Source: Pisolithus tinctorius (Eukaryota > Basidiomycota > Agaricomycetes > Boletales > Pisolithaceae). From it: a DNA stretch of 64,000 nucleotides. A program made the position numbers and the translations under genes. The notes beneath the pieces were generated by a model. That model was not told where the DNA came from and did not search any database. It was given only the letters and a program-made list of their open reading frames with translations. The stretch is taken from contig JANFAH010000013.1 in the NCBI GenBank assembly GCA_024663395.1, positions 186,001 through 250,000 on the forward strand, given 5' to 3'. Shown here piece after piece: positions 26,201 to 38,689 of this stretch. How positions within the stretch are numbered: position 1 is the stretch's first letter; each line of letters starts with the position of its first letter.

Positions 26201-26532
26201 TGTATCGGGGATACGTTTGCATGAGCAACTTGAACACGTCCATCGTCTGGCTTAGACTCAATTCTAGTATGATAGGTGAAAATGGCCATGCGAAGATACG
26301 GAACACGCGGACCTTGATCATTGGCAAGCCACTTCAATTCATCTTGAATGAATCGTAAACGTAATTTTGTACTGCTGGACAGAAGGATGGTTTGGGCGAT
26401 TTGCATTGAGGACTGCCAGTCGTCCCAGAGATGGTCTCGCTGCCATGTGTGAGAGGGATGATCGTCGTCGTCAGCCATTTCGACGACAGAGGAAAGCCAG
26501 GCCTGGATGACTGATTTTCGAGCCGCCTGCAT
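17240..26532 (-). CDS. GCN1: GCN1, HEAT-repeat activator of the eIF2-alpha kinase Gcn2
   Basis: Gcn1 binds translating ribosomes and Gcn2, and in amino-acid starvation lets uncharged tRNA activate Gcn2, switching on general amino-acid control. The gene spans about 9.3 kb with short introns, as expected for a protein of about 2,600-2,700 residues made almost wholly of HEAT repeats. Family landmarks run in order. The N-terminal region is [12 protein letters not shown], then [21 protein letters not shown]. The central part is the eEF3-like HEAT block ([38 protein letters not shown]). After it come [20 protein letters not shown] and [18 protein letters not shown]. The C-terminal Gcn2-binding region lies near 17.7-19 kb, with [15 protein letters not shown] close to the end. 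ATG 26532 is chosen; the frame continues upstream only from a GTG. No disruption was seen, though not every intron was resolved. The start lies 321 bp from the divergent membrane-protein gene, a likely shared promoter. Confidence 0.93.
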
Positions 26533-26853
26533 GGTACTAATCGACGACACCTTATCCTGGGCACGTGACAGACCTTATGTAATTGTGTCGTTGGATGGAC
26601 TAACCGAAATGGAGTAAAGAAGATGGAGCGAGAAGGTATTTCAAGACTGGCGATGAGAAGCCCGCTTGTCCCGGGTTGCCTGTTGTCGACTGGCAGCACT
26701 GCGAACTTGAAAGACCCATTCAGCGTGTCCGTGCGTCGTCTGTCTCTTTTCTGTCTCAGCTGCTTGCTAATAGATGTGAATCTCCTATCAGGTTCAGTCC
26801 GTGTGTCTCAGCATCCCCACCAGCCACCCTGGACTGCTAGGGATCCAGACACC
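26533..26853. promoter_or_regulatory. Likely bidirectional promoter, GCN1 / membrane protein
   Basis: This 321-bp gap separates two divergent ATGs. No TATA box is obvious. CACGTGAC at about 26562-26569 contains the palindrome CACGTG, a bHLH-type E-box. The promoter role is inferred from gene orientation only. Confidence 0.35.
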
Positions 26854-27504
26854 ATGTCTTTCTCCAACCATGCTGATCCCACACCCACGACAGCACCCAC
26901 AACACCCCCTGACTTCCCTCCCCCTACCAATGGCCGTGCAGTCGCCGTCGCTTTGACAGTAGGCATCGTCGGCGTACTCATGTTCGCTCTCATCACCTGG
27001 CTCGTTCTTCGCCTCAGGCGACAACCTCAACAACAGCAAGCCTTCCTGGACCCATCCCCCCATCGAATGTCGGCGGTGACCGACAGATTCCGGCCCTCAT
27101 TCGCATCCGAGGCATCGTCTAAGTTTGGCTTCAGTGAGTCGTCTTCTGTCTTCTAGCGCTATCGCACGTCTCTCTCTATATATAAACATACATCTGACAC
27201 CGACTCATCAGAACACAAATCATTGCATCTCGTCGACCAGCATCGCGATGACGAAGACTGGGACTTTACGTGCACGGAGCCTGATCCCATCCCGAAGGCG
27301 GAACCTGCCGCCCACAAACGCGTTCCACCCCCATTACTCTCTCCAACCTCGCCGTCTTATCGTTCCAGTACGAGCAAGGACGATTCAAACCCGTGTTCGC
27401 CTTCCACACCACGCTCTTTCGATATAGAACCACCACCACCTGTGTACACACGAGACGGCTCCGGTCCGGGATGGACCGCCTATGAACCCAAGGGTCGCCC
27501 CTGA
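26854..27504 (+). CDS. Small single-pass membrane protein with Pro-rich tail
   Basis: Two exons, 26854-27133 and 27212-27504, join in phase (donor GTGAGT, acceptor TCAG) to give about 190 residues. No signal peptide: the short N-terminus is Thr/Pro-rich (PTPTTAPTTPPDFPPPTNG) and is followed by one strong helix (AVAVALTVGIVGVLMFALITWLVL) and basic RLRRQ, which suggests an outside N-terminus. The tail has an acidic patch (HRDDEDWDF) and Pro-rich motifs (RVPPPLLSPTSPSY, PPPPVYTRDGSGPGW) that could bind SH3 or WW domains. Function is unknown. It resembles the last exon of the 8.9-10.4 kb gene in layout but shares no obvious sequence. Confidence 0.75.
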
Positions 27505-27530
27505 CCATGCTCTTGCCGTTCAAACGCCGT

Positions 27531-27552
27531 GTATATATGCGCGCGCGCGCGC
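27531..27552. repeat. Alternating purine-pyrimidine tract (TA then CG)
   Basis: Just after the stop of the membrane-protein gene, an uninterrupted alternation runs from TA repeats into about six CG steps. Such a tract can adopt Z-DNA under supercoiling. It probably lies in the 3' UTR. Being so CpG-dense it is also evidence that this host locus is not subject to CpG loss. Confidence 0.7.
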
Positions 27553-27939
27553 TTCCTCCACTTCAGATGGCCGGCACCCACTCGACATATGCGCACCACA
27601 CACAGGCATTGTTGGGTAGTATCAGATGCACATATATCAGCTGTTCTTGGAGTTGGAGTCACAGCCACACAGTCAGGCTGGATCGGTTTTATGCACAGCA
27701 TCAGATCATTTATATATTTCGTTGTTCAATTCACATCAACTTTCGTTCATTTCACTCGACTGGAATTCACAACTGGGTTGTAACTACCTTATTGACAGTG
27801 GACACTGTTGGAGTAATGTTCAATGCAGGAGCTTGCAGTAGTAGGGGGGGGTTCTTGCTTCAGATCGCGGCGTCAAAGTGAACCCTATACATGTGTTGAC
27901 CCTGCCAAGCCGTCAAATTTGTCAAACGTCACTCACTGA

Positions 27940-28466
27940 TCACTCCACATCTGCAAAACTACCCGAGGGAGTGAGCAGGTTATACCTGCCTCCGTTTGGA
28001 AGTGACTTGTCGTAAGACTCGCTAAGACACTTGTTGGCCAATGAGAAGGCTCGCTCAAGTGCGAAAGAGCTGTTAACAGCCGCGTCGCGTAGCTGTTTCC
28101 CAGATGCAGGCAATCTGGGGTGCAAACTCAAAGAGGCGGCTCCGCGATGTCATCGCTTCGCTCATCATTGTACGTAGTCATATTGGCAGTCTCACACACT
28201 ACACGCCAAAGTAGCCTGCCGTATCGGGCTGTGCTTATCACTGCGGATATGAAAAGAACGCAGTCGTCGACTTACGTAGTGCCAGTGAGTTCCGGGGTAA
28301 GCAGAATAAATTCAAATATGCTTGTGAAGAACAAGAACAAGAATGAGACTGGGAAAAGCAAAGGAAAAGGAATGATCTGCAGGACAGGTGTAGCCAGCGA
28401 TCGGGAAAGTAGGATTAAAATGATCCTACCTGTAATCTTTTTTTTTGCTAGGATGACATCACTCAT
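27940..28466 (-). CDS. Small multi-exon hypothetical protein
   Basis: A tentative gene read from splice signals. It opens MSDVILAKKK at 28466 and ends FADVE at 27940. The last exon (LPASGKQLRDAAVNSSFALER, then AFSLANKCLSESYDK) has clear protein-like helix-forming composition. One reading joins it through a GTGTAG donor near 28192 to a short exon KHSPIRQATLA, and upstream through a GTAAGT donor near 28270. I do not recognise the family. The first-exon and middle-exon connections are uncertain; the final exon is the best supported. It lies 102 bp downstream of the UTP20 stop, on the same strand. Confidence 0.4.
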
Positions 28467-28567
28467 CTCGACGTCTTTTTAATCTCCCGCGGTTGTCCCT
28501 GTGAGATAGGATCGATACGTTAGTCGAGGCAAGGTGGATGGTGATAGGGGGGGAGCGGAGAAAGCAC

Positions 28568-31500
28568 CTACGCAAACGAACGGTTCTTCCTTTTCCTACT
28601 CTCTTTCTTCATCAAATTGCGTGCGACCTTGCGCTTGGCAGCTGCTTGGGGGTCCGTGATGGCCTATATCACAAGCACGTTGTGGAAGGTAGGTGAGGAA
28701 AGGACAATACCTGGGAATAAAAAAAGTCGCGCACCTGCGTTGCACGTGCCACACGTCGGTCTTGACGAACACTGAGCACGTTTTGCCGAATGCGGTTATA
28801 TACATTCGCGAAGGCTGTCGTTCCAACTTTGGTTTGAACCAAGTCCATCAACTCCGTCGCGGTCGCTTTTAGTTCGTCTATTTCATAAGTCGAGAAGTCG
28901 AGAAGAAAAAGGGTGGCGGAGAAGGAGAGGTAAAATTTGGATATTCAAATTTTGTCAGATACGGATGCGTGTAGAACAAAATGCGCAATTGCGTACCTAT
29001 GGCAGCGTCCCGTATGGTATCTTCTTCAACGATGCGGTGGACGGGCGTTAGGATATGCGGGAGGAAGCGCTCGAGTTGAGGTCCATCCATATGCGAGATC
29101 ATCGCTGCGAAAAAGCGGAATACGGACAGGGGGCAGAGTGACCAATTGGCTTGCTGCTTCGAGGCGTCAGTCAGTACATTTGAATGATATAATTTCAACG
29201 CACCGCAGAGGTACCCTTGTTCTTGCGCGTGATATGAGCGGACCTAGCCTGGAAGGAAAGCTTAGAGAAAAGCCATGGCAGAGGATCTCCATTCGAATCA
29301 TCATCTCTCAAATCATGCTCGTCCTCATCCTCCGACATGTCTTCTTCTGAGGATACGCCGTCGGCTGTATGTGATGTTCGTGGGTGCGCCAAGAACCACT
29401 TCCCCACAAAAAACAAGTTCTTTACGACCTGAAGAGCCACCGCCGGTTCCAGATTCGGGCTTTTAAGCATCGTGCAAAGTTTGTGTGCGATGTCCCGCAT
29501 GTTCGTATCTGTGAGTGGACTACCCTCCGTACTAACCGTGCTCTGCGCAGACGGAGTTGGTTGGGCTGCGAATAGTAGACCGAGTAATCGACATGCTACG
29601 TTGCGAGCCCAGGGGTGGGGGAAGACGAGCAGCGCAAGTACGTGTGTCCACTTGACCTTGGAGTAGTCCACCGTCAGTTCAGGGTATGTGTGCAATAGTT
29701 TGCTTAGTGTCTGTAGAGCATGGTACGCCATTTGCCACTCCGAAGAATAGTCTGCAGTATCATCATCTTCCTCTGTCAGCATTGTACAAGCGTTCTCCGT
29801 GATGGCCAGAATGTCCGCTAAAATGGTATCCAGAGGCAGAGTAGCGTCACGTTGCAGCGCGTCGACTAATAGACCGTACACCTGAGCAGAAACGCCCCGC
29901 AATCTCGCCTTTTCTGATTGTGTGGCCCATGCATGTAGGTGTCCCACGACGGCTCTTTTCTGCTCGTCAGCTAGGCGCTTCAGGAGTGCTTGTACGACGT
30001 TTGCTGCGGATTCCCGACATGATTTCTCGTCGTCGTTGGCGATGCAAAGCACGAGGGCAACAAAAAGCATTTCTGCGTGCTTGGCCAGCAAATTTGCATC
30101 GAATTTTGTTATGACGGCATGCAGTAGCTCCAGTACGCTCAAACGCCCCGACACATGTTCGAACGATAGATTGCGAGCGAAGAATGCAAGAGTGGTTTGC
30201 AGCCTACCCGAACCTTGAGGATAATCGAGCAGGAATTGGAGTAGAAGCGAACGCGCTGATTCACGTGTGTGTGGCGACTGGGAAGTGATCAAGATCGACG
30301 ACACCGTTGTCATGAGGTCGTACAGTTCAGGCACGACGAGTTTGCGCGATACAATGGCACGAAGGAGAGCGAAAGCACTAGCTTGACGACTTGGTTCCTC
30401 AAGGTCTGGCGTCAAAATTTCGAGTAGGAACAATAGGTCGGTTTCCTTGACATTCGAGGACGGACACTCTCGAAGAATCGTGGCTAGGGATTTGAATGCA
30501 GTCTGCGTTACCTCGGATTCTGTACTGCCCATGGAACGAATGATAACAAGAATTTGCTTCGAGATGAGAGCCGCTGAAGATGACGCAGCTCCCACCGGAC
30601 ACTGGAGGATAGCAGGGGCTGCCTTCAACGCAGCGATGAGCACAGCCTCAGATTTCGTGTACAGCGTATTTCCTATCAACACCACAAACGGTTCCAGCCG
30701 AGCCAAAATGTAGGGGTCGTGCAGGTTGAACTTGGAACGTCGGAAAGCGGTATTGAATAGTTCCAGACCGAAAACCACAAAACTATAGTATTGGGTGAGC
30801 TAGCACAACACACATCAAACTGGATGCAGCACGTACCGATAGGAGTTGTGCGTATAGCAGTCCTCTTGAATGACAGCCTTACGCTTCAATTGCACGATGG
30901 CATCGTCCTTCTTGCCTGTACCTCTTGGCTTGGGTTTTGGAGGTGCCTCCTGCAAGAACTTGGCATTTTGACTGATCAACGTATGACATAACACCAAAAG
31001 TTCCGGGGGACCTAGGCGTGCATTGGAGTTCAAACCACTCGCGACCCGACGGAGGACCTCGTCGACCTGCTGCATTGGTTTCGCCGAAGTAGTCACCTCC
31101 ATGACAGAACGGAGGGGGCGCAGTAACGCGTTAATACGATCGGGTGACACGTATTTCGCAGTAAGCGCAAAGGTGTCCAGGCCTTTCGAAGCACTACCTC
31201 GAACTTCACGCATCTTGGTCTTGAAATCCTCATGTTGAACGTCTTTTCCAGATTCACCAAAGACGACTTCGGAGGCGACGTGAGCAATGTCATCTACGCA
31301 GCTGTCCAAATCTGTGAACGCTTCCTCTTTCCGCTCGGGAGCCGTCACATAATTCAGCATTGCATGCGTCACGAAGGCGAGTACGTGGAGGTGCGGTCCA
31401 CGTACAAGGGCCGCCCGCAACTCGCGCATGGCATATGCAAGGTAAGAAGGTTCCAACATGGCCACGATTCGGCACACCGTCTCGCGCACCAGATCCCGCG

Positions 31501-34500
31501 TGTCTTGGGAGCGACTTCGCAGAGCCTGGCACAGCACTGTGAGTAGTCTTGTAATCTGAGTTTCTTTGGATTCAGCAGGCAAATGCATCGCGATCTTGAC
31601 CACTCCAATGGCGATGGGTATACGAAGGCTGTCTTCATTTTCATCGCGATTCGAAAGGTACTCTAAGAGTGCCGGGAGGAGATACACGTTGACCGCGTCC
31701 GAGACTTTCTTGACATCGTGCTCATGCTCGGTCGGAGCGGCTTGTGATGGTTCCTGTTCCAGAGTCTCTGCAACATCCATTTCCCCATCTGGCTCGACCT
31801 CTCGCACAGCGTCCTCCATGGAAAAGTGGAAATTCTCAAGAATAGAGACCAAAGCACGAACATGCACTTTGACGACGTCACCCTTGTCTTTTGAGCCCCG
31901 CAAGTACTTCTGCACGAGAGAATAATATGCAGGCCATCGTAGTCTTCTCGCGATGCGACCGAGCGTGTTGATTGCTTCCGCCACGAGCAAGTGATCGAAC
32001 GTCGTCGTAGACGCGACATAATACTCGACCACCGGTACGAACACGTCTGCCAATATGCGACTGCTCAGAGCGCCAGCATCGCACTGTTCGCCGAGTCGAC
32101 GAAGTGCACGCGTACGACGATGTGTTTGAATATGGTATATGTTGGTGAAAAAGCTTGCTTCCTCGTCTCCACCTGCCAAAAGCGGTCGCATCTCCTGTAG
32201 TGAAGAGATGCTGGTGCATTGCGAGACCGCATACGCAAGGACGCCCAGCACCTCTGCACGAACGAGCTCATGCTTGGAGCGCAAAGCGCCTTTCAAAGTG
32301 GGAAGGACGACTCGGGGCAACAGCGAGGATGCATCTGCTGTAGAATTGTCCACCACAACACCGATGAAGCGGCGTAACGTGAAAGCCGCGTTACTGCGGA
32401 TGGCGAGTTCCTCGGGATCTTGAATGAAGTGCAAAGCGTTGTATAACACAGGTAGCCAATTGCGCCCCGTCAAATTTTTGTACTGTCGGTCATTGAAAGC
32501 CGCAAATGCTGCAAGACGACGGTCGAAATCAGGTTCATTGACGCGTTTCGTAGAACAAGCGTTCAGAGAGTCCAATAGAGTCGCGACGAACTGTAATTCG
32601 CCAGTACACGCAGACAAGCGACTGAACGTGGCAGCAAGCACAGAGCGGGAGGTGTTGGATCGGAATGTGAGAAACAGGCGAGAGAGCACTTCGTGTACTT
32701 TGGCAAAACCTATCGAAGAGGGGCTTTCCAGGCTTGGCGCGAGGGGAACCAGAGACCCCAAGATGCGCAACATGTCTACCTTGGTGCGCTCCGGCACCAC
32801 TCGTGCGGGCTTTTGTAACAGCGGGGTCAGCAACCCGAGCAGGGGTTCCACATGAGCGCTATCTATGTGATGAGCGAGTTGAGCGAGCAGGCCGATCTGT
32901 CTTTGAGCGAGAGGCGTCGAAATGTCTTGATCTCCTTTGGTACGCTCGACGAACGTCGTCAGATGGCTCAGCAATAATGAAAGGTGAGGTGCAACGAGCG
33001 CATTCGAAACCGCATCGTCCTCAGCACCAAGTGCGAGCAGGCGTTCTGCAAAATCAAGCACGAAGTTCACCACGGCGGGCTTGACGCCGGGCGATACGAG
33101 GCAGTCTAATACCTTGGGCACCACTCGACCATCGAACTGTACCAGATAATGCACGTACTCGCGCCGCGCGGACCAAGACGCAAATATCTCCAAAAGAGCA
33201 GAAGGAGCCTGTATATTCTCTTGATCCAAGGCAGCAAGACGAGGCGAGATGATCGTATCGAACGTGGCCCGTAAGAACGGCGAAAAGTCGTACGTAGCTG
33301 GGGCACGGAAGAAATCTGCCAAACTCTTTAGGCCGAGCTGTCGAATAGTGCGCGCGTCTCTTGCCGACATCTCCGTCACACCGTTCACGTTGCTTGCCGG
33401 CCCTTCTACATCGCTTCCTTCCTCCCACTCATTGTCCTCAGTCGGATGTTCGCCTCCCTGGCGTTCCTGGGTATGGACCTCCGAGGAGAGTTCGACCTTG
33501 GAAGATGACAATCGCGTTTGTGCTGCAGCGACCATCGACACCGTTGTCCCAAACAACGCGGGCCACCACTCCACCATCCTTATCCCCAAACTTCTTAACG
33601 CATCGCCCAGCATATTCAAGTACCCGATCTGCTGTCTCGCACCTATAGCGCCTCCACCCATTTCGATGTTAAACTCTTCATTGCCAGCCCATGCCAGACA
33701 ATTTTTCTCCATCGGTGCAAGCATCAAATCCACGAGCAAAGCCAACGCCTCATTTTTACATCCTCCCAATGCACTCAAAACAGCAGCACGCCTCTCGCCG
33801 GCACCAATTCCTCGCCCCTTCCTCTCTCTTACGATTCCAAACAACACTCTCACCACTACACCAACTACTTCGCTTTCCATTCTCCCCAAATTTTCGGCTA
33901 CAACTGCCAACTCCTCCCGCCAAAGCTCATTATCGAGTAACCGCCACAGACTATCTTCGCGACGCGTGAGCGAGGGAGATTTATATGTCAGAATGCATCG
34001 CATCGACGCAGATCGGAGGGATCGGTCGGGGTGCGCCAGAAGTCCAAGATAAAGGGAGTGTAGCGTGGAGGATGCGTATGAGGACCGTGGATTTGAGAAT
34101 TTAGAAAAGAGAGCAAGCCAAGCTATGAGTTTTGGGCGGGGGAGAGCGATAGTGTAGGGCATGCCACGAGAGAGTGGAGATCCTGGCGAAGACGACGACG
34201 AATCGACGTCGCTGACCAAACTCAAGAAGAGAGAGACTAACTCGCGATTGTGTTTTTCTGCTACAGTGGGGCATTGTGCAATCGCACCCAGAAGTTGAAT
34301 CTCGTATGACGAGCGATCCAATCTGTCGGAAGGGCGCTGTTCCTGTTCGACCCAGGTCATATCATCAACGACGCAGGTAACAATCAAAAGGAAAAACGAA
34401 GGAATATAAACCAACAGGACTGAGGGCTCACCTGAATGATAGCCTTCCTCTCTAGTCCTTCATCTAACCACTCCGCAACCGTCTCTCTCACGTTATGCGC

Positions 34501-37500
34501 CGCGCCATCCCTCCAACTCCGTTCCTCCTCCCACGTATCACCGTCGCGATGGTCTTGTATTTGATTATCTTTTGCAGTCAGCCATGACGGGACGAACGTA
34601 GTAACAACCCCTTCCGACATGTTCGACGACGACTTGGAAAAGTTCTCAACAAACTCCTCCCATATAACGTTCCATATGGGATCGCCAAGGCGATTGGCGA
34701 GGCCAGACAGTGCTTCTGCAGCAGGCGACCACAACGGACGAAGATTCACCTTTAGCTGTGCTAATCATCATGTCAGTTTACATAAAATTCCCTACACGTA
34801 GGAGTGGTGAACGAAACTCACCCATCAACCACCTCGCACACTCTTCCCCTCCTCCTCGCTCTACTCTGCGCAACTCCTTACCGTCCTCTTCTATATCACC
34901 CGCTTCACCATGCCTAACAGCTATCCCAACCCTCCCGATCCGCAACACTCTTTCCCTCGCCCCTCCCACATCTAGCGATACTTCCTCGCCCTGCAAGCAC
35001 CGTCGCAAAACGTCCCCTTCCGCACTCGATAACCCCACCACGATACGTGAGGTCAGGATTTGGAGCGCCGAGAGACGGATAGCACGGGAGTGGGAGTGGA
35101 GGGATCTGTGAAGGGGTGTGAGAGCGCGGTAGGGAACCTGTGTGCTGGTTGGTAGTGAGGTGCTGCGCGATACAGTTAGTTAATTAGACAGCAGAAATGT
35201 CAAATGCTAGGTTGTATATGTACCTTGCGCGCAGTAACGTTGCAAGCCCACTCAGCGCACTCTCCGACCAGACGTATCGGTCTACGACCATGCGCGTCCA
35301 CCGCCCCAGACGGTCATATATCCGATCCTTCGGTGTCCCCTCTGTCTTCTCCGTCTCTCTCAGTCTCCTTGCTTGTTGTCTTTCCCGCATTCTCTCGCTT
35401 CCTTCATGCTCTTCTTCATCGCCATCAATGGCACCCTTGCGCCCGTTCTTCTCACCGTGAGAGGACCGAGAGAGATGCTCTCCCAAAACCCGTAAGCACG
35501 CACCTAAAACGTACGCGCTATTGGCATATGTCCTGCACCACTCTTGCCATTCTTTTCCCGACCCTTCTTTCCCCTTTCCTTTCGCACCATCTGCATAGTC
35601 ATCATCTCCAAGGACACGATCCACGATGCCAATCACCAACATTGGCATTTCCTCCACGTACGGCGCCAGCGCCAATATGTCGTACAACTCCTCGACCATT
35701 CTTTCTCGTTTCCCATCCTCGCCTTCACCTTTCAAAGTCCAATCCCCAAGCTTCTCAACGACCCACGCACCCAAGGAACGTTTCCACACGACATCCATTC
35801 CGCCAGCACCTCCTTTCCCACCAGAGCGCCTACTGCCCCTCACATACCTCGCTAGCAGCCTCATGACGCCTCTCTCGTCGTGCTGCAGCACGCCTAGGGT
35901 GTCGCGTATCATCAGCCAATTCCCCCCTCCTGCTCCTCCCTGCCACCCGAGCGAGGAGAGAACACCGACAAGGGAAACGAAAAACCGAGGCGAAGAGTGT
36001 TGGATGCGTTGGAGGAATGGGCGTATCGATGAGTCGACTGCCGTGTTTGACGAGGTGGATGTGGTAGCGGCAACAAACAACGAGCATATGAATTCGAGAG
36101 AAACGGAATCTGATGCCTTTGTATCAGGATGAGCGTGCGTGGGCGTGTGGGCCGAGGTGAGAGTGGTTGTCGGGACGGGGAAATGAGACAACGTTCCGAG
36201 TAAACGGGAGACATGGGATGCTGAATGTTATGAGTTTGACCGCAGAGGAATTTCGTCAACAGAAGATAAAACAATGAGAAAAAAGTGGGGCGCAGCATCG
36301 AAATAAAGAAGTGCCTACCAGATAACCTTGACCCCTGACGAACACTACACACAATCGCAGCGAGACGGAGTACTCTCCGAACGCGTTCACGATGTTCCAC
36401 ATCCTGATCGGCGCCTTCGTTAGCCTGTCTGTCGTGCTCCTGTAGTTCTCCTGGTACGCATTCTTCTGGTGCGTCTTTACTCGGATGCGATTGGGCCAAT
36501 GCGTCCTCGACATGTTTTACCAGTACATCTGCGATCGGCGAGAACTGTTCCGGACCGGCACAGTGATGTATGAGAGCAGTAAGCGTTCGTCTGAGGAGGT
36601 TGTAGAGCAGGTCTTCAGGGTTTGAAGACGTAGATGGGGGAGTAGCGGAGGAGAGATAATGGTCGAAGATGGGCGCGATAATAGAGGGAGATGTCGTATG
36701 TAATGTCTGCGAGACAGACTGAGGAGAAGAGCGTGGTTATAACTGCGGTGGAGCGAGTTATATACAAGACCAAAGGAACGTACCTTGCAGACAAAAATCA
36801 ATATCCATGCACTAGCATCCTCAACCCCGTCCAACTCCGCCGCCATCAACGCCAGGACTCTGTCCCTCGCCTTCGTTTTCAACCGTCGTAACACTGATGC
36901 CCATACTTCCGCAGCTGCACGTTGGACTTCATGGTTACATTTGGGAAGGGCAGCGTGAAAAGAGGTCCATGTCTGGTGTAGAAGGTCGAGGTGGATGGAT
37001 GGAATCAGGAGGTAGCGGAAGAGAGAGGCCAGTGCTGCGAGGAGGGAAGTGAGCACGGATGCGGGGAGTGGGCGGGGGAGGTACGAGAGGAGGGTGTGGA
37101 GGAGGGACGGGTAGAGAGGCGAAAGGGTTGTGCGGAGGTCATGTGCGAGTTTTTGGAGGAGGCTGGTTTTGTAGGTGAGAAGAAGGGTGAAAGGAAGAGA
37201 AGGGAAACACACGCACTCAAGAAGACTCGGAAGTGCTTCGGAATCTGCAAAATCGAGAGCGGCCTGCCAGTGCTGCATGATGTCTCTCCAGTTATGGAGG
37301 AGCAAGGGCATGGAAGCGGAGAGAGGCTCTGCCTTGTTGGCAAATTGGACAAACGCGGGGGAAAGATTGAGTTGTCGCCATTGCTGGAGGGAATTGTAAA
37401 AGTGGGATTCGTTGTCCTGAGATGGAATAGGACGGTTTGGGCCATTCGTCCGACGATGTACTACTGCATGCAAGTGGACTCACGGCTATGTCATGATCGA

Positions 37501-37658
37501 ACTTGCTAGTGAGCTGAAGTGCAGAGGGAAGGTGGACGTGTTTTAGGGACTCCGTGTGGGATTGATGCTGGCAATATTGGTCTACGGTGGCAACGACGAG
37601 GGGGAGACTCTCTCACCTTGAAGCGCTTCACTCTCTGGACAACGTCGAGATCATCCAT
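28568..37658 (-). CDS. UTP20: UTP20 (DRIM), scaffold of the small-subunit processome
   Basis: U3 snoRNP-associated nucleolar protein of more than 2,500 residues, needed for 18S rRNA processing and pre-40S assembly, built of HEAT-like repeats. The N-terminal exon (37658-37617) reads MDDLDVVQRVKRFK, with a stop codon in frame upstream. Exon 2 reads LTSKFDHDIA before a GTGAGT donor, and exon 3 starts DNESHFYNSLQQW. A DRIM-type block is clear in the long exon: FFTNIYHIQTHRRTRALRRLGE and LRWPAYYSLVQKYLRGSKDKGD. The end is typical: TKVGTTAFANVYNRIRQN, then QDRRVARATQ, an intron, and AITDPQAAAKRKVARN with a basic KKESRKRKNRSFA nucleolar-type tail. An acidic patch (SSEEDMSEDEDEHD) lies near 29.3 kb. 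I saw no frame break. Its start faces the transposon nest only about 470 bp away. Confidence 0.93.
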
Positions 37659-37827
37659 CGCATCCGTTCGACTTGGACGCACTCAGCTGCAGGTGTCTCG
37701 GAACTTCTTTTGGCTGTCGGCTGTAATATCGCAAATTTATTTGGTGCATTTCATGTAAAAAACTTGAGTAGGTGGTCACGTGGCCGTCATGTCACGTCGT
37801 ATGGCGTAAAATATGCACATTTATTTT

Positions 37828-37980
37828 TCGCGGCCGCACCGCCACACCACCGCGCCCATTCAACCGCGTCATTACCTTTTGCAGCCGCACCGCCACACTA
37901 CCGCGTCGTTACCTTCCGCAACCACACCACCGCGCCCTCTCAGCCGCGTCGTTACCCTCCGCAACCACACCACTCGACTG
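37828..37980. repeat. GC-rich minisatellite, about four imperfect units
   Basis: Imperfect units of about 37-50 bp repeat the pattern CCGCACCGCCACACCACCGCG followed by a CGTCGTTACC-type segment. Units differ by small substitutions and length. It lies upstream of UTP20, between its first exon and the transposon nest, and is followed by a TA-repeat (about 37998-38008). Confidence 0.75.
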
Positions 37981-38120
37981 TATGTCGCTTTCCGCATATA
38001 TATATATAACCATACTATGTGTATATTCGTATATGCCTACATAACATAACAATCAATCCCTGCACATTAATGATTGAGTTTTGCATGAGGTATATAGAAA
38101 CAACAGTGATTGTATTGGCT

Positions 38121-38128
38121 AGTAAATT
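38121..38128. repeat. Left target-site duplication of the hAT element
   Basis: AGTAAATT directly before the CAGTG end. Its partner at 63782-63789 is AGTAATTT, 7 of 8 bases equal. Confidence 0.7.
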
Positions 38129-38152
38129 CAGTGTTCTGCAGGTCAGGGAACA
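38129..38152 (+). repeat. Left terminal inverted repeat of the hAT element
   Basis: Starts CAGTGTTCTGC. It pairs with the reverse complement of 63758-63781, with three mismatches over 24 bp. Confidence 0.75.
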
Positions 38153-38161
38153 TTCATCACA

Positions 38162-38560
38162 CACAATGGATTTTGGAGAGTTAAGGACAAGTCTTAATGT
38201 AGTAGAAAATGTAAAGACTACACTTGAAAATTAATTCAACAATTTTTTGAAGGCGAAACTTGAAGTTTTCGTGAATGCCTCGATGTTTACCAATACTTCA
38301 AGTTTACACACATGTATCAATGGTGTCAGAATGTCAATTTTAGCTTCAAGTTTGGTAGTGGTTTGAATGTGCGTGCAAACTTCTGATTTTGTCTTCACAT
38401 TGTGACTTCAACAAAACATCAAGAATGAACTATGTTCATGTGTTGACCAAGATTCCAAATATGCATGAACAATAAATACTCTGCCTAATTTTGAAGTTTG
38501 GGATGAGGACAAAATGTTGATTGAAATGTAAAGTATTATGTACAGTTTATATGAATTGCC
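38162..38560 (+). repeat. Left 399-bp terminal inverted repeat of the CACTA-like element
   Basis: Matches the reverse complement of 58966-59364 at about 94-95 percent by eye, with no indel. Beyond the inner edge both sides continue with similar but scrambled CACCCA-type short repeats, probable subterminal binding sites for the transposase. Confidence 0.92.
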
Positions 38561-38689
38561 CATTGCCTGCCAATCACCCACCCATTGCCCTCTGGTCACC
38601 CAAAATCACTATCATTTTACTTCAAGTGCCCAATTTCTGTCAACAACAGCAATGACAACTGGATTTTTGCACTATGTGAAGCTCACAGA

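Noticed and set aside
26533..26550. Start of GCN1 six codons further upstream
   Set aside because: The upstream codon is GTG; the first ATG in this frame is at 26532.
33249..34052. 267-codon open frame on the plus strand
   Set aside because: Lies wholly opposite the well-supported long exon of UTP20; a shadow frame.
37828..37980. Possible CRISPR-like array
   Set aside because: Units are imperfect, contiguous, GC-rich and lack spacers; a fungal minisatellite.
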